This document shows positions 34,005-42,387 of a stretch of DNA of 64,000 bases, one piece after another. Made by a program: the position numbers and the translations under genes. The notes under the pieces are model-generated. The model did no database searches. It saw only the letters and a program-made list of their open reading frames with translations, and was not told the origin of the DNA. Positions within the stretch are counted from its first letter, which is position 1. Each line of letters starts with the position of its first letter. Source of the stretch: Cupriavidus taiwanensis (GTDB lineage: Bacteria > Pseudomonadota > Gammaproteobacteria > Burkholderiales > Burkholderiaceae); NCBI RefSeq assembly GCF_900249755.1, contig NZ_LT976854.1, forward strand, positions 1,464,927 to 1,528,926, in the 5' to 3' direction.

Positions 34005-35285
34005 TCAATACGTCTCCAGATGCAACCTCCCCTCCCGCTTCATCCCCTCGGCCAGCGCCTCCCAGTTCAGCCCCGCCTGCTGCGCCACGTCGCGCAGCGC
34101 CAGCACCACGCCCTCTTCCATGCTCTTGAGCCCGCAGACATAGAAGTACGTATCCGGTGAAGACAGCAACGCCGCCAGGTCAGCCGCGCGCTCGCGCATC
34201 AGGTCCTGCACGTAGCGCCTGGGCTGTCCCGGCGTGCGCGAGAACGCCAGGTTGATGTCGATGAAGTCCCTGGGCAGGTTCTGCAGCGGGCCGAAATACG
34301 GCAGCTCCTCGCGCGTGCGCGCGCCGAAGAACAGCATCAGCTTGCCGCCGTCGAACTTGCCCGCCTGGCGCAGCCGCCGGCGCCATTCGGTCATGGCGCG
34401 CATCGGTGCGCTGCCCGTGCCGGTGCAGATCATCACGATGTTCGAGCGCGGATGATTCGGCATCAGGAAGCTGGCGCCAAACGGGCCGATCACTTCCACC
34501 CGGTCGCCGACCTTCAGGTCGCACATGTAGTTGGAGGCGACGCCGCGCACCGGGTTGCCGTCGTGGTCCTGCAGCACGCGCTTGATCGTCAGCGACAGGT
34601 TGTTGTAGCCGGGGCGCTCGCCGTTGCGCGGGCTCGCGACCGAATACTGGCGGGCGTGGTGCGGGCGGCCGCCGGCATCGGTGCCCGGCGGCACGATGCC
34701 GATCGACTGGCCTTCGAGCACCGGGAACGGCGTCGCGCCGAAGTCCAGCACGATGTGGTGGGTGTCGTACTCGCGGCCGACTTCGGTCACGCGCACATTG
34801 CCGGTCACGGTCGCGGTGATGGTCTTGTGCGCGGACTTCGCGCCATACAGGTTGGTGTAGGCATGCGCGGCGGACCACGGCGGCACCGTGGCGCCGTAGC
34901 GGGCGCTGTGGAAGGCGTCGTCATCGGCGCCGGCCACCGGCGACGTGGCGGGCATCTCCGGCGCGGCGGTCTGCATCCCGGCGCCGGGCGCCAGGTCGGC
35001 CAGTTGCGCGGGCGTCAGTTCTTCCGGCAGCGCGTCCCAGGTGAGCTGCTCTGCGATGCTGTAGGCGCGCAGCTTCGGCATGGCGCGCCAGTTGTCGATC
35101 GAGCCGGTCGGGCACGGCGCAATGCAGGCCATGCACAGGTTGCACTGGTCGGCGTCGACCACGTAGTTGCGCGAGTCGTGCGTGATCGCACCGACCGGGC
35201 AGGTGGCTTCGCAGGTATTGCAGCGGATGCAGATCTCGGGATCGATCAGGTGCTGCTTGATGACTTGAATTTCTGCCATGTCCAT
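34005..35285 (-). CDS. boxA: Benzoyl-CoA 2,3-epoxidase reductase subunit BoxA
   Basis: A 426-residue reductase that passes electrons from NADPH to BoxB. Two [4Fe-4S] motifs lie at the N-terminus: Cys19/22/25/29 and Cys48/51/54/58. A linker follows, then a ferredoxin-NADP reductase module with 'RQYSVASPRNG' for FAD and 'MICTGTGSAPMRAM' for NADPH. The start at 35285 is preceded by GGAG; ATG at 35279 is an alternative. It is the last gene of boxCBA, 200 bp after boxB because a repeat element is inserted there. Confidence 0.95.
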   Translation of the reverse strand: MDMAEIQVIKQHLIDPEICIRCNTCEATCPVGAITHDSRNYVVDADQCNLCMACIAPCPTGSIDNWRAMPKLRAYSIAEQLTWDALPEELTPAQLADLAPGAGMQTAAPEMPATSPVAGADDDAFHSARYGATVPPWSAAHAYTNLYGAKSAHKTITATVTGNVRVTEVGREYDTHHIVLDFGATPFPVLEGQSIGIVPPGTDAGGRPHHARQYSVASPRNGERPGYNNLSLTIKRVLQDHDGNPVRGVASNYMCDLKVGDRVEVIGPFGASFLMPNHPRSNIVMICTGTGSAPMRAMTEWRRRLRQAGKFDGGKLMLFFGARTREELPYFGPLQNLPRDFIDINLAFSRTPGQPRRYVQDLMRERAADLAALLSSPDTYFYVCGLKSMEEGVVLALRDVAQQAGLNWEALAEGMKREGRLHLETY

Positions 35286-35340
35286 GGCGGTCTCCAAAAA
35301 ATCAGAGGGCTTCCACGGCATATAGTCCGTGCCCGCGGTG

Positions 35341-35463
35341 TTCCCCTCTCCCCTCAGGGGAGAGGGCAGGGTGAGGGGTGGTTTAAGCACCGGCGCTTCG
35401 TGGAAGCTCCCTGCCCTCACCCCCGGCCCCTCTCCCGCAACGCGGGAGAGGGGAGCAAACCCG
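35341..35463. repeat. Palindromic repeat element between boxB and boxA
   Basis: Two stems, CCTCTCCCCTCAGGGGAGAGG at the left and CTCTCCCGC-AAC-GCGGGAGAG at the right, with the outer arms GCAGGGTGAGGGG and CCCTGCCCTCACCCC also complementary. The right stem and following GGGAGCAAACC match the tail of copy B of the mosaic repeat. It could act as an mRNA processing or attenuation structure within the operon. Confidence 0.75.
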
Positions 35464-35485
35464 CAGCGGGGTAACGCCCAGCGCC

Positions 35486-36913
35486 TCAGTTAAACCGCAC
35501 ATACTCGAAATCCACCGGCTGCCGGTTGATACCCATCACCGGCGGCGCGATCCAGTTGGCGAACTTGCCGGGTTCGACCACGCGGCCCATCAGGCTGGCG
35601 ACGAAGGCGCGGTCGCCGTCGCTGGGCAGCCACTGGTCGCGGAAGTCGCGCCATTCGGCGTCGGAGATCACGCGGCCGTCGGGCGACACTTTCACGCCGG
35701 CCAGCGCGCCGATATTACGGTGGAACGCCTTGTGCGGCACCTTCAGCCGGAACGGGATGCCGGCCTTGTCGATGACCTTGTTCCAGCGCTCGATGCCGGC
35801 CATGCTGTCCTTGATGTAGTCGTCGCGCAGCACTTCGTTCAGCGCGTTGAGCATCGGCACTTCCTTCTCAGTCAGCTGGCCGTTCTGCGTCTGCAGCACG
35901 CGGTAGGTCTGGCCCTTGAGCACGTGGTCGTCCATGCGCTTGCCTTCCTCGTAGCGGCCCTTCAGGCCGGTGCTGTAGAAGGTGGCGGCGTTGCTTGATT
36001 CATCCGCGCCGAACAGGTCGATGGTTACGCTGTAGTGGAAATTCAGGTAGCGCTGCAGCGTCGGCAGGTCGATCACGCCGGCGGCGCGCAGTCTGGCCGG
36101 ATCGTCGGTCTTCAGTTCGTTCATCACCTGGCAGGTGCGCTGGATCACGCGCGACACGCCGGATTCGCCGACGAACATATGGTGCGCTTCCTCCGTCAGC
36201 ATGAACTTGGTCGTACGCGCCAGCGGGTCGAACGCGCTTTCGGCCAGCGCGCACAGCTGGAACTTGCCGTCGCGGTCGGTGAAGTAGGTGAACATGAAGA
36301 ACGACAGCCAGTCGGGCGTCTGTTCGTTGAACGCCTGCAGGATGCGCGGGTTGTCCTGCTGGCCGCTGCGGCGTTCCAGCAGCGCCTCGCCCTCTTCGCG
36401 CCCGTCGCGGCCGAAGTACTTGTGCAGCAGGTAGACCATGGCCCACAGGTGGCGGCCCTCTTCCACGTTCACCTGGAACAGGTTGCGCAGGTCGTACATG
36501 CTGGGTGCGGTCAGGCCCAGGTGGCGCTGCTGCTCGACCGACGCTGGCTCGGTATCGCCCTGCGTCACGATGATGCGGCGCAGGTTGGCGCGGTACTCGC
36601 CGGGCACGTCCTGCCACGCATCCTCGCCCTTGTGGTCGCCGAAATGGATCTTGCGGTTGGCCTCGGCGGGGTTCAGGAAGATGCCCCAGCGGTAGTCCGG
36701 CATCTTGACGTGGCCGAAGTGGGCCCAGCCCTGCGGGTCGACGCTGATCGCGGTGCGCAGGTAGATGTCATGCTGGTGCGAGCCTTCCGGGCCCATGTCG
36801 TTCCACCAGTTCAGGTAATTGGGCTGCCACTGCTCGAGCGCGCGCTGCAGGGTGCGGTCTTCGCTGAGGTTGACGTTGTTGGGGATCTTGTCGCTGTAGT
36901 TGATGCCGGACAT
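35486..36913 (-). CDS. boxB: Benzoyl-CoA 2,3-epoxidase oxygenase subunit BoxB
   Basis: A 475-residue class I diiron oxygenase that forms 2,3-epoxybenzoyl-CoA from benzoyl-CoA and O2. The beginning 'MSGINYSDKIPNNVNLSEDRTLQRALEQWQP' and the metal-site region 'FMLTEEAHHMFVGESGV' are hallmarks of BoxB. A further Glu-x2-His-type ligand region is 'VNVEEGRHLWAMVYLL'. Length is standard. AGGAG precedes the ATG. It is preceded by boxC with an 84-bp gap and followed by boxA. Confidence 0.96.
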   Translation of the reverse strand: MSGINYSDKIPNNVNLSEDRTLQRALEQWQPNYLNWWNDMGPEGSHQHDIYLRTAISVDPQGWAHFGHVKMPDYRWGIFLNPAEANRKIHFGDHKGEDAWQDVPGEYRANLRRIIVTQGDTEPASVEQQRHLGLTAPSMYDLRNLFQVNVEEGRHLWAMVYLLHKYFGRDGREEGEALLERRSGQQDNPRILQAFNEQTPDWLSFFMFTYFTDRDGKFQLCALAESAFDPLARTTKFMLTEEAHHMFVGESGVSRVIQRTCQVMNELKTDDPARLRAAGVIDLPTLQRYLNFHYSVTIDLFGADESSNAATFYSTGLKGRYEEGKRMDDHVLKGQTYRVLQTQNGQLTEKEVPMLNALNEVLRDDYIKDSMAGIERWNKVIDKAGIPFRLKVPHKAFHRNIGALAGVKVSPDGRVISDAEWRDFRDQWLPSDGDRAFVASLMGRVVEPGKFANWIAPPVMGINRQPVDFEYVRFN

Positions 36914-36961
36914 GGTGGTCTCCTGGGGGAGTATTCGTTAATCTCGTGCGATGGCTAATCT

Positions 36962-36989
36962 CGTCGCCCCCGCGAGAGCGGGGACGACG
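36962..36989. repeat. Short hairpin module between boxC and boxB
   Basis: CGTCGCCCCCGCGAGAGC followed by GGGGACGACG folds into a stem. It resembles the CCCGCGAAAGCGGG module of the mosaic repeats and lies in the boxC-boxB intergenic gap. Confidence 0.6.
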
Positions 36990-36997
36990 GTGGATAC

Positions 36998-38656
36998 TCA
37001 GACCCGGTTCCAGTCGAACGCGGCCTTGTCGCCCTTGCCGTAGACCTTCAGCGCGCCTTTGTCGCCGACCGCGTTGGGGCGCTGGAAGATCCAGTTCTGC
37101 CACGCGGTCAGGCGGCCGAAGATGCGGGTGAACATGTTTTCCTGGCCGTTGAAGCGCAGGTTGGCTTCCATGCCGGTCAACGCATCGGGCGACATCGCCA
37201 CGCGCTCTTCCAGCGCGATGCGCACTTCGTCGGTCCAGTCGATATCGTCCGGGTTGGCTGTGACCAGGCCCAGTGCGTGGGCGGCATCGGCATCGAGCGG
37301 CTGGCCGGCCTTGGCCCGCACCGCGTCCAGCGCGGGCTGTTCGTCATAGAAGCGGCGGCCCAGCCGGCTCTGGCCGGTAGCCATCGGGTACAGGCCGAAG
37401 TTGACGTCGGCCACGGTGATCTTCGGCGCGCGCGCCTCGTCGTCGGGCAGCGCCAGGTGATAGCTGCGGTCGCACGCCAGCGCCAGCTCCAGGAAGGTGC
37501 CGGCAAAGCACGAATCCGGTTCGATCAGCGCGAACAGGCTGCGCGACGACACGTCCAGCCGGCTCAGCGTGCGGCGCAGCAGGCCGATGGTCTCGCGCAC
37601 GAACCAGTGATCCTGGTGCGCGAGCAGCGTGGCGTCGGCGGCCAGCACCGCGGCGGCGTCGCCGTGGGTCTTGATCAGCCAGGTGCCGATGTCCAGTTCA
37701 TTGGTGCGCATCGACAGGATCGCGTCTTCCAGTTCGCGCGCCAGTTGCAGCGGGTACCACGCAGCGCCCGCTTCCACGATTTCATCGATGTTGTGCGGCT
37801 GCGTGCCCGTCGGCGCCTTGACCGTAAAGGTGGCGGTGCGGCCGGCGCGATCGATCTCGACCGTTACATGCGTGTAGCGCAGCGCATCCGCTTCGATCGT
37901 GCGGTCGATCGGCGCGAGCGCCACGCCTTGCGCATCGGCCGGGCGGTCGCTCTGCGCGGCCAGCGCCAGCGCGCGCTCGCGCACCTTCTGCGCGAACACC
38001 GCCGGCTTGGCGATATCGTCGACCAGGCGCCAGTCCTTGGCGCGCTGGCCGCGCACGCCTTCGGTGGTGGTGCAGAAGATGTCGGCGAGATCATGGCGCA
38101 CATGGCGCTTGTCGGTCACGCGGGTCAGGCCGCCGGTGCCCGGCAGCACGCCCAGCAGCGGCACTTCCGGCAGGCTTACGGCCGACGAGCGGTCGTCGAC
38201 CAGCAGGATCTCGTCGCAGGCCAGTGCCAGTTCATAGCCGCCGCCGGCGCAGGCGCCATTGACCGCGGCGAGGAATTTCAGGCCGCTGTATTGCGACGAG
38301 TCCTCCATGCCGTTGCGGGTCTCGTTGGTGAACTTGCAGAAATTGACCTTCCACGCATGGCTGCTGACGCCGAGCATGAAGATGTTGGCGCCGGAGCAGA
38401 ACACCTTGTCCTTGCCGCTGGTGATGACGACGGTGCGCACTTCCGGGTGCTCGAAGCGGACGCGGTTGAGCGCGTCGTTCAGTTCGATGTCGACACCGAG
38501 GTCGTAGCTGTTGAGCTTGAGCTTGTAGCCGGGACGCAGGCCGGCGTTCTCGTCGATATCCACCGCCAGCGTGGCGACGGCGCCGTCGAATGCCAGCTTC
38601 AGGTGCTTGTATTGGGAGGGATCGGTCTGGTAGTCGACGCGGGGGGCGGTGGTCAC
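36998..38656 (-). CDS. boxC: 2,3-epoxybenzoyl-CoA dihydrolase BoxC
   Basis: A 552-residue two-module crotonase-superfamily enzyme that opens the epoxybenzoyl-CoA ring with water, giving 3,4-dehydroadipyl-CoA semialdehyde and formate. The N-terminal half has 'NDALNRVRFEHPEVRTVVITSGKDKVFCSGANIFML' and 'AAVNGACAGGGYELALACDEI', the enoyl-CoA-hydratase oxyanion-hole motifs. The C-terminal half carries a second degenerate module. The start codon is GTG at 38656 with AAGGAG upstream. It is the first gene of the minus-strand box unit. Confidence 0.95.
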   Translation of the reverse strand: MTTAPRVDYQTDPSQYKHLKLAFDGAVATLAVDIDENAGLRPGYKLKLNSYDLGVDIELNDALNRVRFEHPEVRTVVITSGKDKVFCSGANIFMLGVSSHAWKVNFCKFTNETRNGMEDSSQYSGLKFLAAVNGACAGGGYELALACDEILLVDDRSSAVSLPEVPLLGVLPGTGGLTRVTDKRHVRHDLADIFCTTTEGVRGQRAKDWRLVDDIAKPAVFAQKVRERALALAAQSDRPADAQGVALAPIDRTIEADALRYTHVTVEIDRAGRTATFTVKAPTGTQPHNIDEIVEAGAAWYPLQLARELEDAILSMRTNELDIGTWLIKTHGDAAAVLAADATLLAHQDHWFVRETIGLLRRTLSRLDVSSRSLFALIEPDSCFAGTFLELALACDRSYHLALPDDEARAPKITVADVNFGLYPMATGQSRLGRRFYDEQPALDAVRAKAGQPLDADAAHALGLVTANPDDIDWTDEVRIALEERVAMSPDALTGMEANLRFNGQENMFTRIFGRLTAWQNWIFQRPNAVGDKGALKVYGKGDKAAFDWNRV

Positions 38657-38678
38657 GGCGGTGTCTCCTTTGCGAAAC

Positions 38679-38759
38679 TGAACTATAGTGCACTAACAAG
38701 GCATCTCGGTTCACGCACTATAGTTCATAGCTTTAGATTTACGCAAGCACTATTGCGCA
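38679..38759 (-). promoter_or_regulatory. boxC promoter with three TGCA-N6-TGCA-like operators
   Basis: Three sites fit TGCA-N6-TGCA with one or two mismatches: TGAA-CTATAG-TGCA (38679-38692), CGCA-CTATAG-TTCA (38714-38727) and AGCA-CTATTG-CGCA (38746-38759). The first two form a 12-bp inverted repeat. On the minus strand TTGCGT-N18-TATAGT can serve as -35/-10, with operators on the -35, the -10 and downstream. BzdR/BoxR-type regulators are known to use TGCA half sites. Confidence 0.7.
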
Positions 38760-38887
38760 GACACTCAGGGGGTGCCGATCACTTCTCCCGGTGCGCGCAC
38801 TCGGCGATAAGCGGGCGCACGGCCCGGCACCCAAGCCACTGGTGGCCGTAACTGCGATGCAGATCTGGAGACGGCGGCGCGAATCCA

Positions 38888-38950
38888 TGCAATATAGTGC
38901 TTGACACGGTTTCGCCGCGGCTCTATTTTTCATCCATGCACAATAATGCA
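38888..38950 (+). promoter_or_regulatory. boxD promoter with two TGCA-N6-TGCA operators
   Basis: TTGACA (38901-38906), 17 bp, TATTTT (38924-38929) is a near-consensus promoter. TGCA-ATATAG-TGCT (38888-38901) abuts the -35 and a perfect TGCA-CAATAA-TGCA (38937-38950) covers the expected start. This layout suits repression. The interval between this promoter and the boxC promoter, and the 150-bp leader before boxD, show nothing else. Confidence 0.75.
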
Positions 38951-39104
38951 TGGCGCCAGCGGGATCGCTGGCGAATCAGACGGAGCCCCCTTCACATGTC
39001 CCCCACTGAATTCCACGGCCAGCTCGCGCCGCCAGCAACGGCCACGCGCCGGTGCCCTGCCCCCTGCCCCAAGGCCGCATCGACTTCAAGCGCCGAGGTC
39101 CCCC

Positions 39105-40652
39105 ATGACTGAATTGCTATCCAACTACCTCGGCGGCAAGTGGCAGGCCGGCAGCGGTGCCGGCACGCCCTTGTTCGATCCGGTGCTGGGCGATGAACTG
39201 GCGCGCGTGGACGCCACCGGGCTGGACCTCGCTGCCGGCTTCGCCTTTGCCCGCGAACAGGGCGGCGCTGCCCTGCGCGCGCTGACCTATCGCCAGCGTG
39301 CCGCGTTGCTGGCTGACATCGTCAAGGTGCTGCAGGCCAATCGCGACGCCTACTACGACATCGCCACCGCCAACAGCGGCACCGTGCGCAACGATTCCGC
39401 GGTCGACATCGACGGCGGCATCTTCACGCTGGGCACTTATGCAAAGCTGGGCGATGCGCTGGGCGACCGGCACTACCTGCCTGACGGCGAAGCGGCCCGG
39501 CTGGGCAAGGACCCGCTGTTCCAGTCGCAGCACGTGCTGGTGCCCACGCGCGGCGTGGCGCTGTTCATCAATGCCTTCAACTTCCCGGGCTGGGGACTTT
39601 GGGAAAAGGCAGCGCCGGCGCTGCTGGCGGGTGTGCCGGTGATCGTCAAACCCGCTACCGCCACCGCCTGGCTGACCCAGCGCATGGTGCGCGACGTGGT
39701 CGAGGCCGGCGTGCTGCCGGCGGGCGCGTTGTCGGTGGTCTGCGGCAGCCCGGCCGGGCTGCTCGACCCGTTGCAACCCTTTGACGTGGTGTCGTTCACC
39801 GGCTCGGCCGCTACGGCGGCGGTGATCCGCTCGCATGCCGCCATCGCGCAGCGCTCGGTGCGCGTGAACATCGAAGCGGACAGCATCAACTCCGCGGTGC
39901 TGCTGCCGCAGCATGGCCCCGATACCGCCGCCTTCGACCTGCTGGTGAAGGAAGTCGTGCGCGAGATGACGGTCAAGTCCGGGCAGAAATGTACCGCGAT
40001 CCGGCGCGTATTCGTGCCCGAGGCCTTGTACGCCCAGGCCGCCGAGGCGATCGGTGCGCGGCTGTCGAAAGTGACCGTGGGCAACCCGCGCAACGACACA
40101 GTGCGCATGGGCGCACTGGTCAGCCGCGCGCAGTTCGACGCCGTGCAGGCAGGACTTGCCGAACTGCGCCGTCACACGCAGGTGCTGCATGACGGTACGC
40201 GCCGGCCGCTGGTCGATGCCGATCCGGCGGTGGCCTGCTGCATCGGCCCGACGCTGCTGGGCGCAGCCGATGCCGACTCGGCCGCGCCGGTGCACGACAC
40301 CGAAGTCTTCGGCCCGGTCGCGACGCTGCTGCCTTATCGGGATACCGCCCACGCCCTCGAACTGGTGCGCCGCGGCCAGGGGTCGCTGGTGGCTTCGCTC
40401 TATGGTAGCGACGCGGCGGCGCTTGGCGCCGCGGCGCTGGAGCTGGCAGGCAGCCATGGCCGCGTGCATGTGGTTTCGCCGGACGTGGCGCAGCTGCATA
40501 CCGGCCACGGCAACGTCATGCCGCAATCGCTGCACGGCGGCCCCGGCCGCGCCGGCGGCGGCGAAGAGCTGGGCGGCCTGCGCGCGCTGCACTTCTATCA
40601 CCGCCGCAGCGCCATCCAGGCCAGCACCGCGGTGCTCGGCAGCTTCGCCTGA
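39105..40652 (+). CDS. boxD: 3,4-dehydroadipyl-CoA semialdehyde dehydrogenase BoxD
   Basis: A 515-residue aldehyde dehydrogenase that oxidises the BoxC product to 3,4-dehydroadipyl-CoA with NADP. The catalytic Cys296 lies in 'VKSGQKCTAIRRVF'; 'NAFNFPGWGLWEKAAPALLAG' and 'VSFTGSAATAAVI' are typical of the PaaZ/BoxD-like ALDH group. The start at 39105 (MTELLSNYLGGKW) fits the family; the frame is open upstream through the promoter. It heads the plus-strand box unit. Confidence 0.93.
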   Translation: MTELLSNYLGGKWQAGSGAGTPLFDPVLGDELARVDATGLDLAAGFAFAREQGGAALRALTYRQRAALLADIVKVLQANRDAYYDIATANSGTVRNDSAVDIDGGIFTLGTYAKLGDALGDRHYLPDGEAARLGKDPLFQSQHVLVPTRGVALFINAFNFPGWGLWEKAAPALLAGVPVIVKPATATAWLTQRMVRDVVEAGVLPAGALSVVCGSPAGLLDPLQPFDVVSFTGSAATAAVIRSHAAIAQRSVRVNIEADSINSAVLLPQHGPDTAAFDLLVKEVVREMTVKSGQKCTAIRRVFVPEALYAQAAEAIGARLSKVTVGNPRNDTVRMGALVSRAQFDAVQAGLAELRRHTQVLHDGTRRPLVDADPAVACCIGPTLLGAADADSAAPVHDTEVFGPVATLLPYRDTAHALELVRRGQGSLVASLYGSDAAALGAAALELAGSHGRVHVVSPDVAQLHTGHGNVMPQSLHGGPGRAGGGEELGGLRALHFYHRRSAIQASTAVLGSFA

Positions 40653-40673
40653 GCGATCCGGTCCATCGCTTTC

Positions 40674-40703
40674 CCGCGCCGCCACATTCGCATGGCGGCG
40701 CGG
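40674..40703. other. 11-bp stem hairpin between boxD and benzoate-CoA ligase genes
   Basis: CCGCGCCGCCA and TGGCGGCGCGG are perfectly complementary around an 8-nt loop. No T-run follows, so it is not a typical terminator. It may stabilise or partly attenuate the transcript before the ligase gene. Confidence 0.5.
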
Positions 40704-40735
40704 CACACCGTACACCAGCAACGGGGAGACAACCC

Positions 40736-42340
40736 ATGAACGCCACGCCCGCAGCGCCCCCGGTCCGGCCACCCGGCCCGACCTTCAACTTTGCCGCGCA
40801 CCTGCTCGCCTGCAACGCAGCACGCCCCGGCAAGGTGGCTTATCTCGACGACGACGGCCAGCTCGCCTATGGCGAACTCGACCAGCGCGTGCGGCGCCTG
40901 GCCGCGGCGCTGCTCGGCGCCGGCATCCGCCGCGAAGAGCGCGTGCTGCTGCTGATGCACGACTGCACCGACTGGCCGGTGTGCTTCCTCGGTGCGATGT
41001 ATGCCGGCATCGTCCCGGTTGCCGTCAATACCCTGCTGACCGCCGACGACTACGCCTACATGCTGCAGCACAGCCGCGCGCAGGCGGTGCTGGTGTCGGC
41101 GGCGCTGCTGCCGGTGCTGCAGGACGCGCTGGCGCGGCCCGGGCATGAGGTGCGGCAGGTGCTGGTGTCGCGTGCGCAGGCGCCGCTGCCCGATGGCATG
41201 GCTGCGCTTGACGCGGCGCTGGCCGCGCAGCCGCCGCTGCAGGCGCCTGCCGCCACCGGTTGCGACGATCCCGGCTTCTGGCTCTACTCGTCGGGCTCGA
41301 CCGGCCAGCCCAAGGGCGTGGTGCACAGCCACGGCAACCCGTACTGGACCGCGGCGCTCTATGCCGGCCCGGTGCTCGGGCTGCGCGAGCAGGACGTATG
41401 CTTCTCCGCGGCCAAGCTGTATTTCGCCTACGGTCTTGGCAACGGCCTGAGCTTTCCGCTCAGCGTGGGCGCGACGGTGGTGCTGATGGCCGAGCGCCCC
41501 ACGCCCGAGGCCACCTTCCGCCGCTGGCTGCAGCACCGGCCAACGGTGTTCTTCGGCGCCCCGACCGGATACGCCGGCCTGCTCGCCTCGCCGGCGCTGC
41601 CGCAGCGCGCCGACGTCGCGCTGCGGCTGTGCTCGTCGGCCGGCGAAGCGCTGCCCGCCGATATCGGCCAGCGCTTCACCGCGCATTTCGGCTGCGAGAT
41701 CATCGACGGCATCGGCTCCACCGAGATGCTGCATATCTTCCTGTCCAACCGTCCCGGCCAGGTGCGCTACGGCACCACCGGCTGGCCGGTGCCGGGCTAC
41801 ACCATCGAGCTGCGCGACGAAGACGGGCGCCCGGTGCCCGACGGCGAGATCGGCGACCTGTATATCCAGGGCCCCAGCGCGGCGATGATGTACTGGGCCA
41901 ACCGCGAGAAGTCGCGCGAGACCTTCCGCGGCGGCTGGACCAAGAGCGGCGACAAGTACGTGCGCAACCCTGACGGCACCTACAGCTACGCCGGCCGCAG
42001 CGACGACATGCTCAAGGTCAGCGGCATCTATGTCTCGCCGTTTGAAGTCGAGGCCACGCTGGTGCAGCACCCCGCGGTGCTGGAAGCCGCGGTGATCGGC
42101 GTGCCCGACCACGACGGGCTGGTCAAGACCAAGGCCTTCGTGGTGCTGAAGGCGGGGGCGCAGCTGGGCGAAAACGAACTGAAGGCCTTCGTCAAGGAAC
42201 GCCTGGCCGCCTACAAATACCCGCGCGCGATCGCCTTCGTCGACGCGCTGCCCAAGACCGCCACCGGCAAGATCCAGCGCTTCATGCTGCGTGAACGGGA
42301 ACTGCAGGCCGCCGCAGAGCGCGCCGTCGCGGTGGCGTGA
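40736..42340 (+). CDS. bclA: Benzoate-CoA ligase
   Basis: A 534-residue acyl-adenylate-forming enzyme that makes benzoyl-CoA from benzoate, CoA and ATP. The P-loop is 'YSSGSTGQPKGVVHSH', 'GIGSTEMLHIFLSN' is the A5 region characteristic of benzoate-CoA ligases, and 'YAGRSDDMLKVSGIYVSP' and 'PKTATGKIQRF' complete the C-terminal lid with the adenylation lysine. GGGGAG precedes the ATG. It supplies the substrate for BoxAB. Confidence 0.95.
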   Translation: MNATPAAPPVRPPGPTFNFAAHLLACNAARPGKVAYLDDDGQLAYGELDQRVRRLAAALLGAGIRREERVLLLMHDCTDWPVCFLGAMYAGIVPVAVNTLLTADDYAYMLQHSRAQAVLVSAALLPVLQDALARPGHEVRQVLVSRAQAPLPDGMAALDAALAAQPPLQAPAATGCDDPGFWLYSSGSTGQPKGVVHSHGNPYWTAALYAGPVLGLREQDVCFSAAKLYFAYGLGNGLSFPLSVGATVVLMAERPTPEATFRRWLQHRPTVFFGAPTGYAGLLASPALPQRADVALRLCSSAGEALPADIGQRFTAHFGCEIIDGIGSTEMLHIFLSNRPGQVRYGTTGWPVPGYTIELRDEDGRPVPDGEIGDLYIQGPSAAMMYWANREKSRETFRGGWTKSGDKYVRNPDGTYSYAGRSDDMLKVSGIYVSPFEVEATLVQHPAVLEAAVIGVPDHDGLVKTKAFVVLKAGAQLGENELKAFVKERLAAYKYPRAIAFVDALPKTATGKIQRFMLRERELQAAAERAVAVA

Positions 42341-42387
42341 GCGGCAACGCCGCCCGCCCCGTCATACCACCATACCGGAGACAAACC

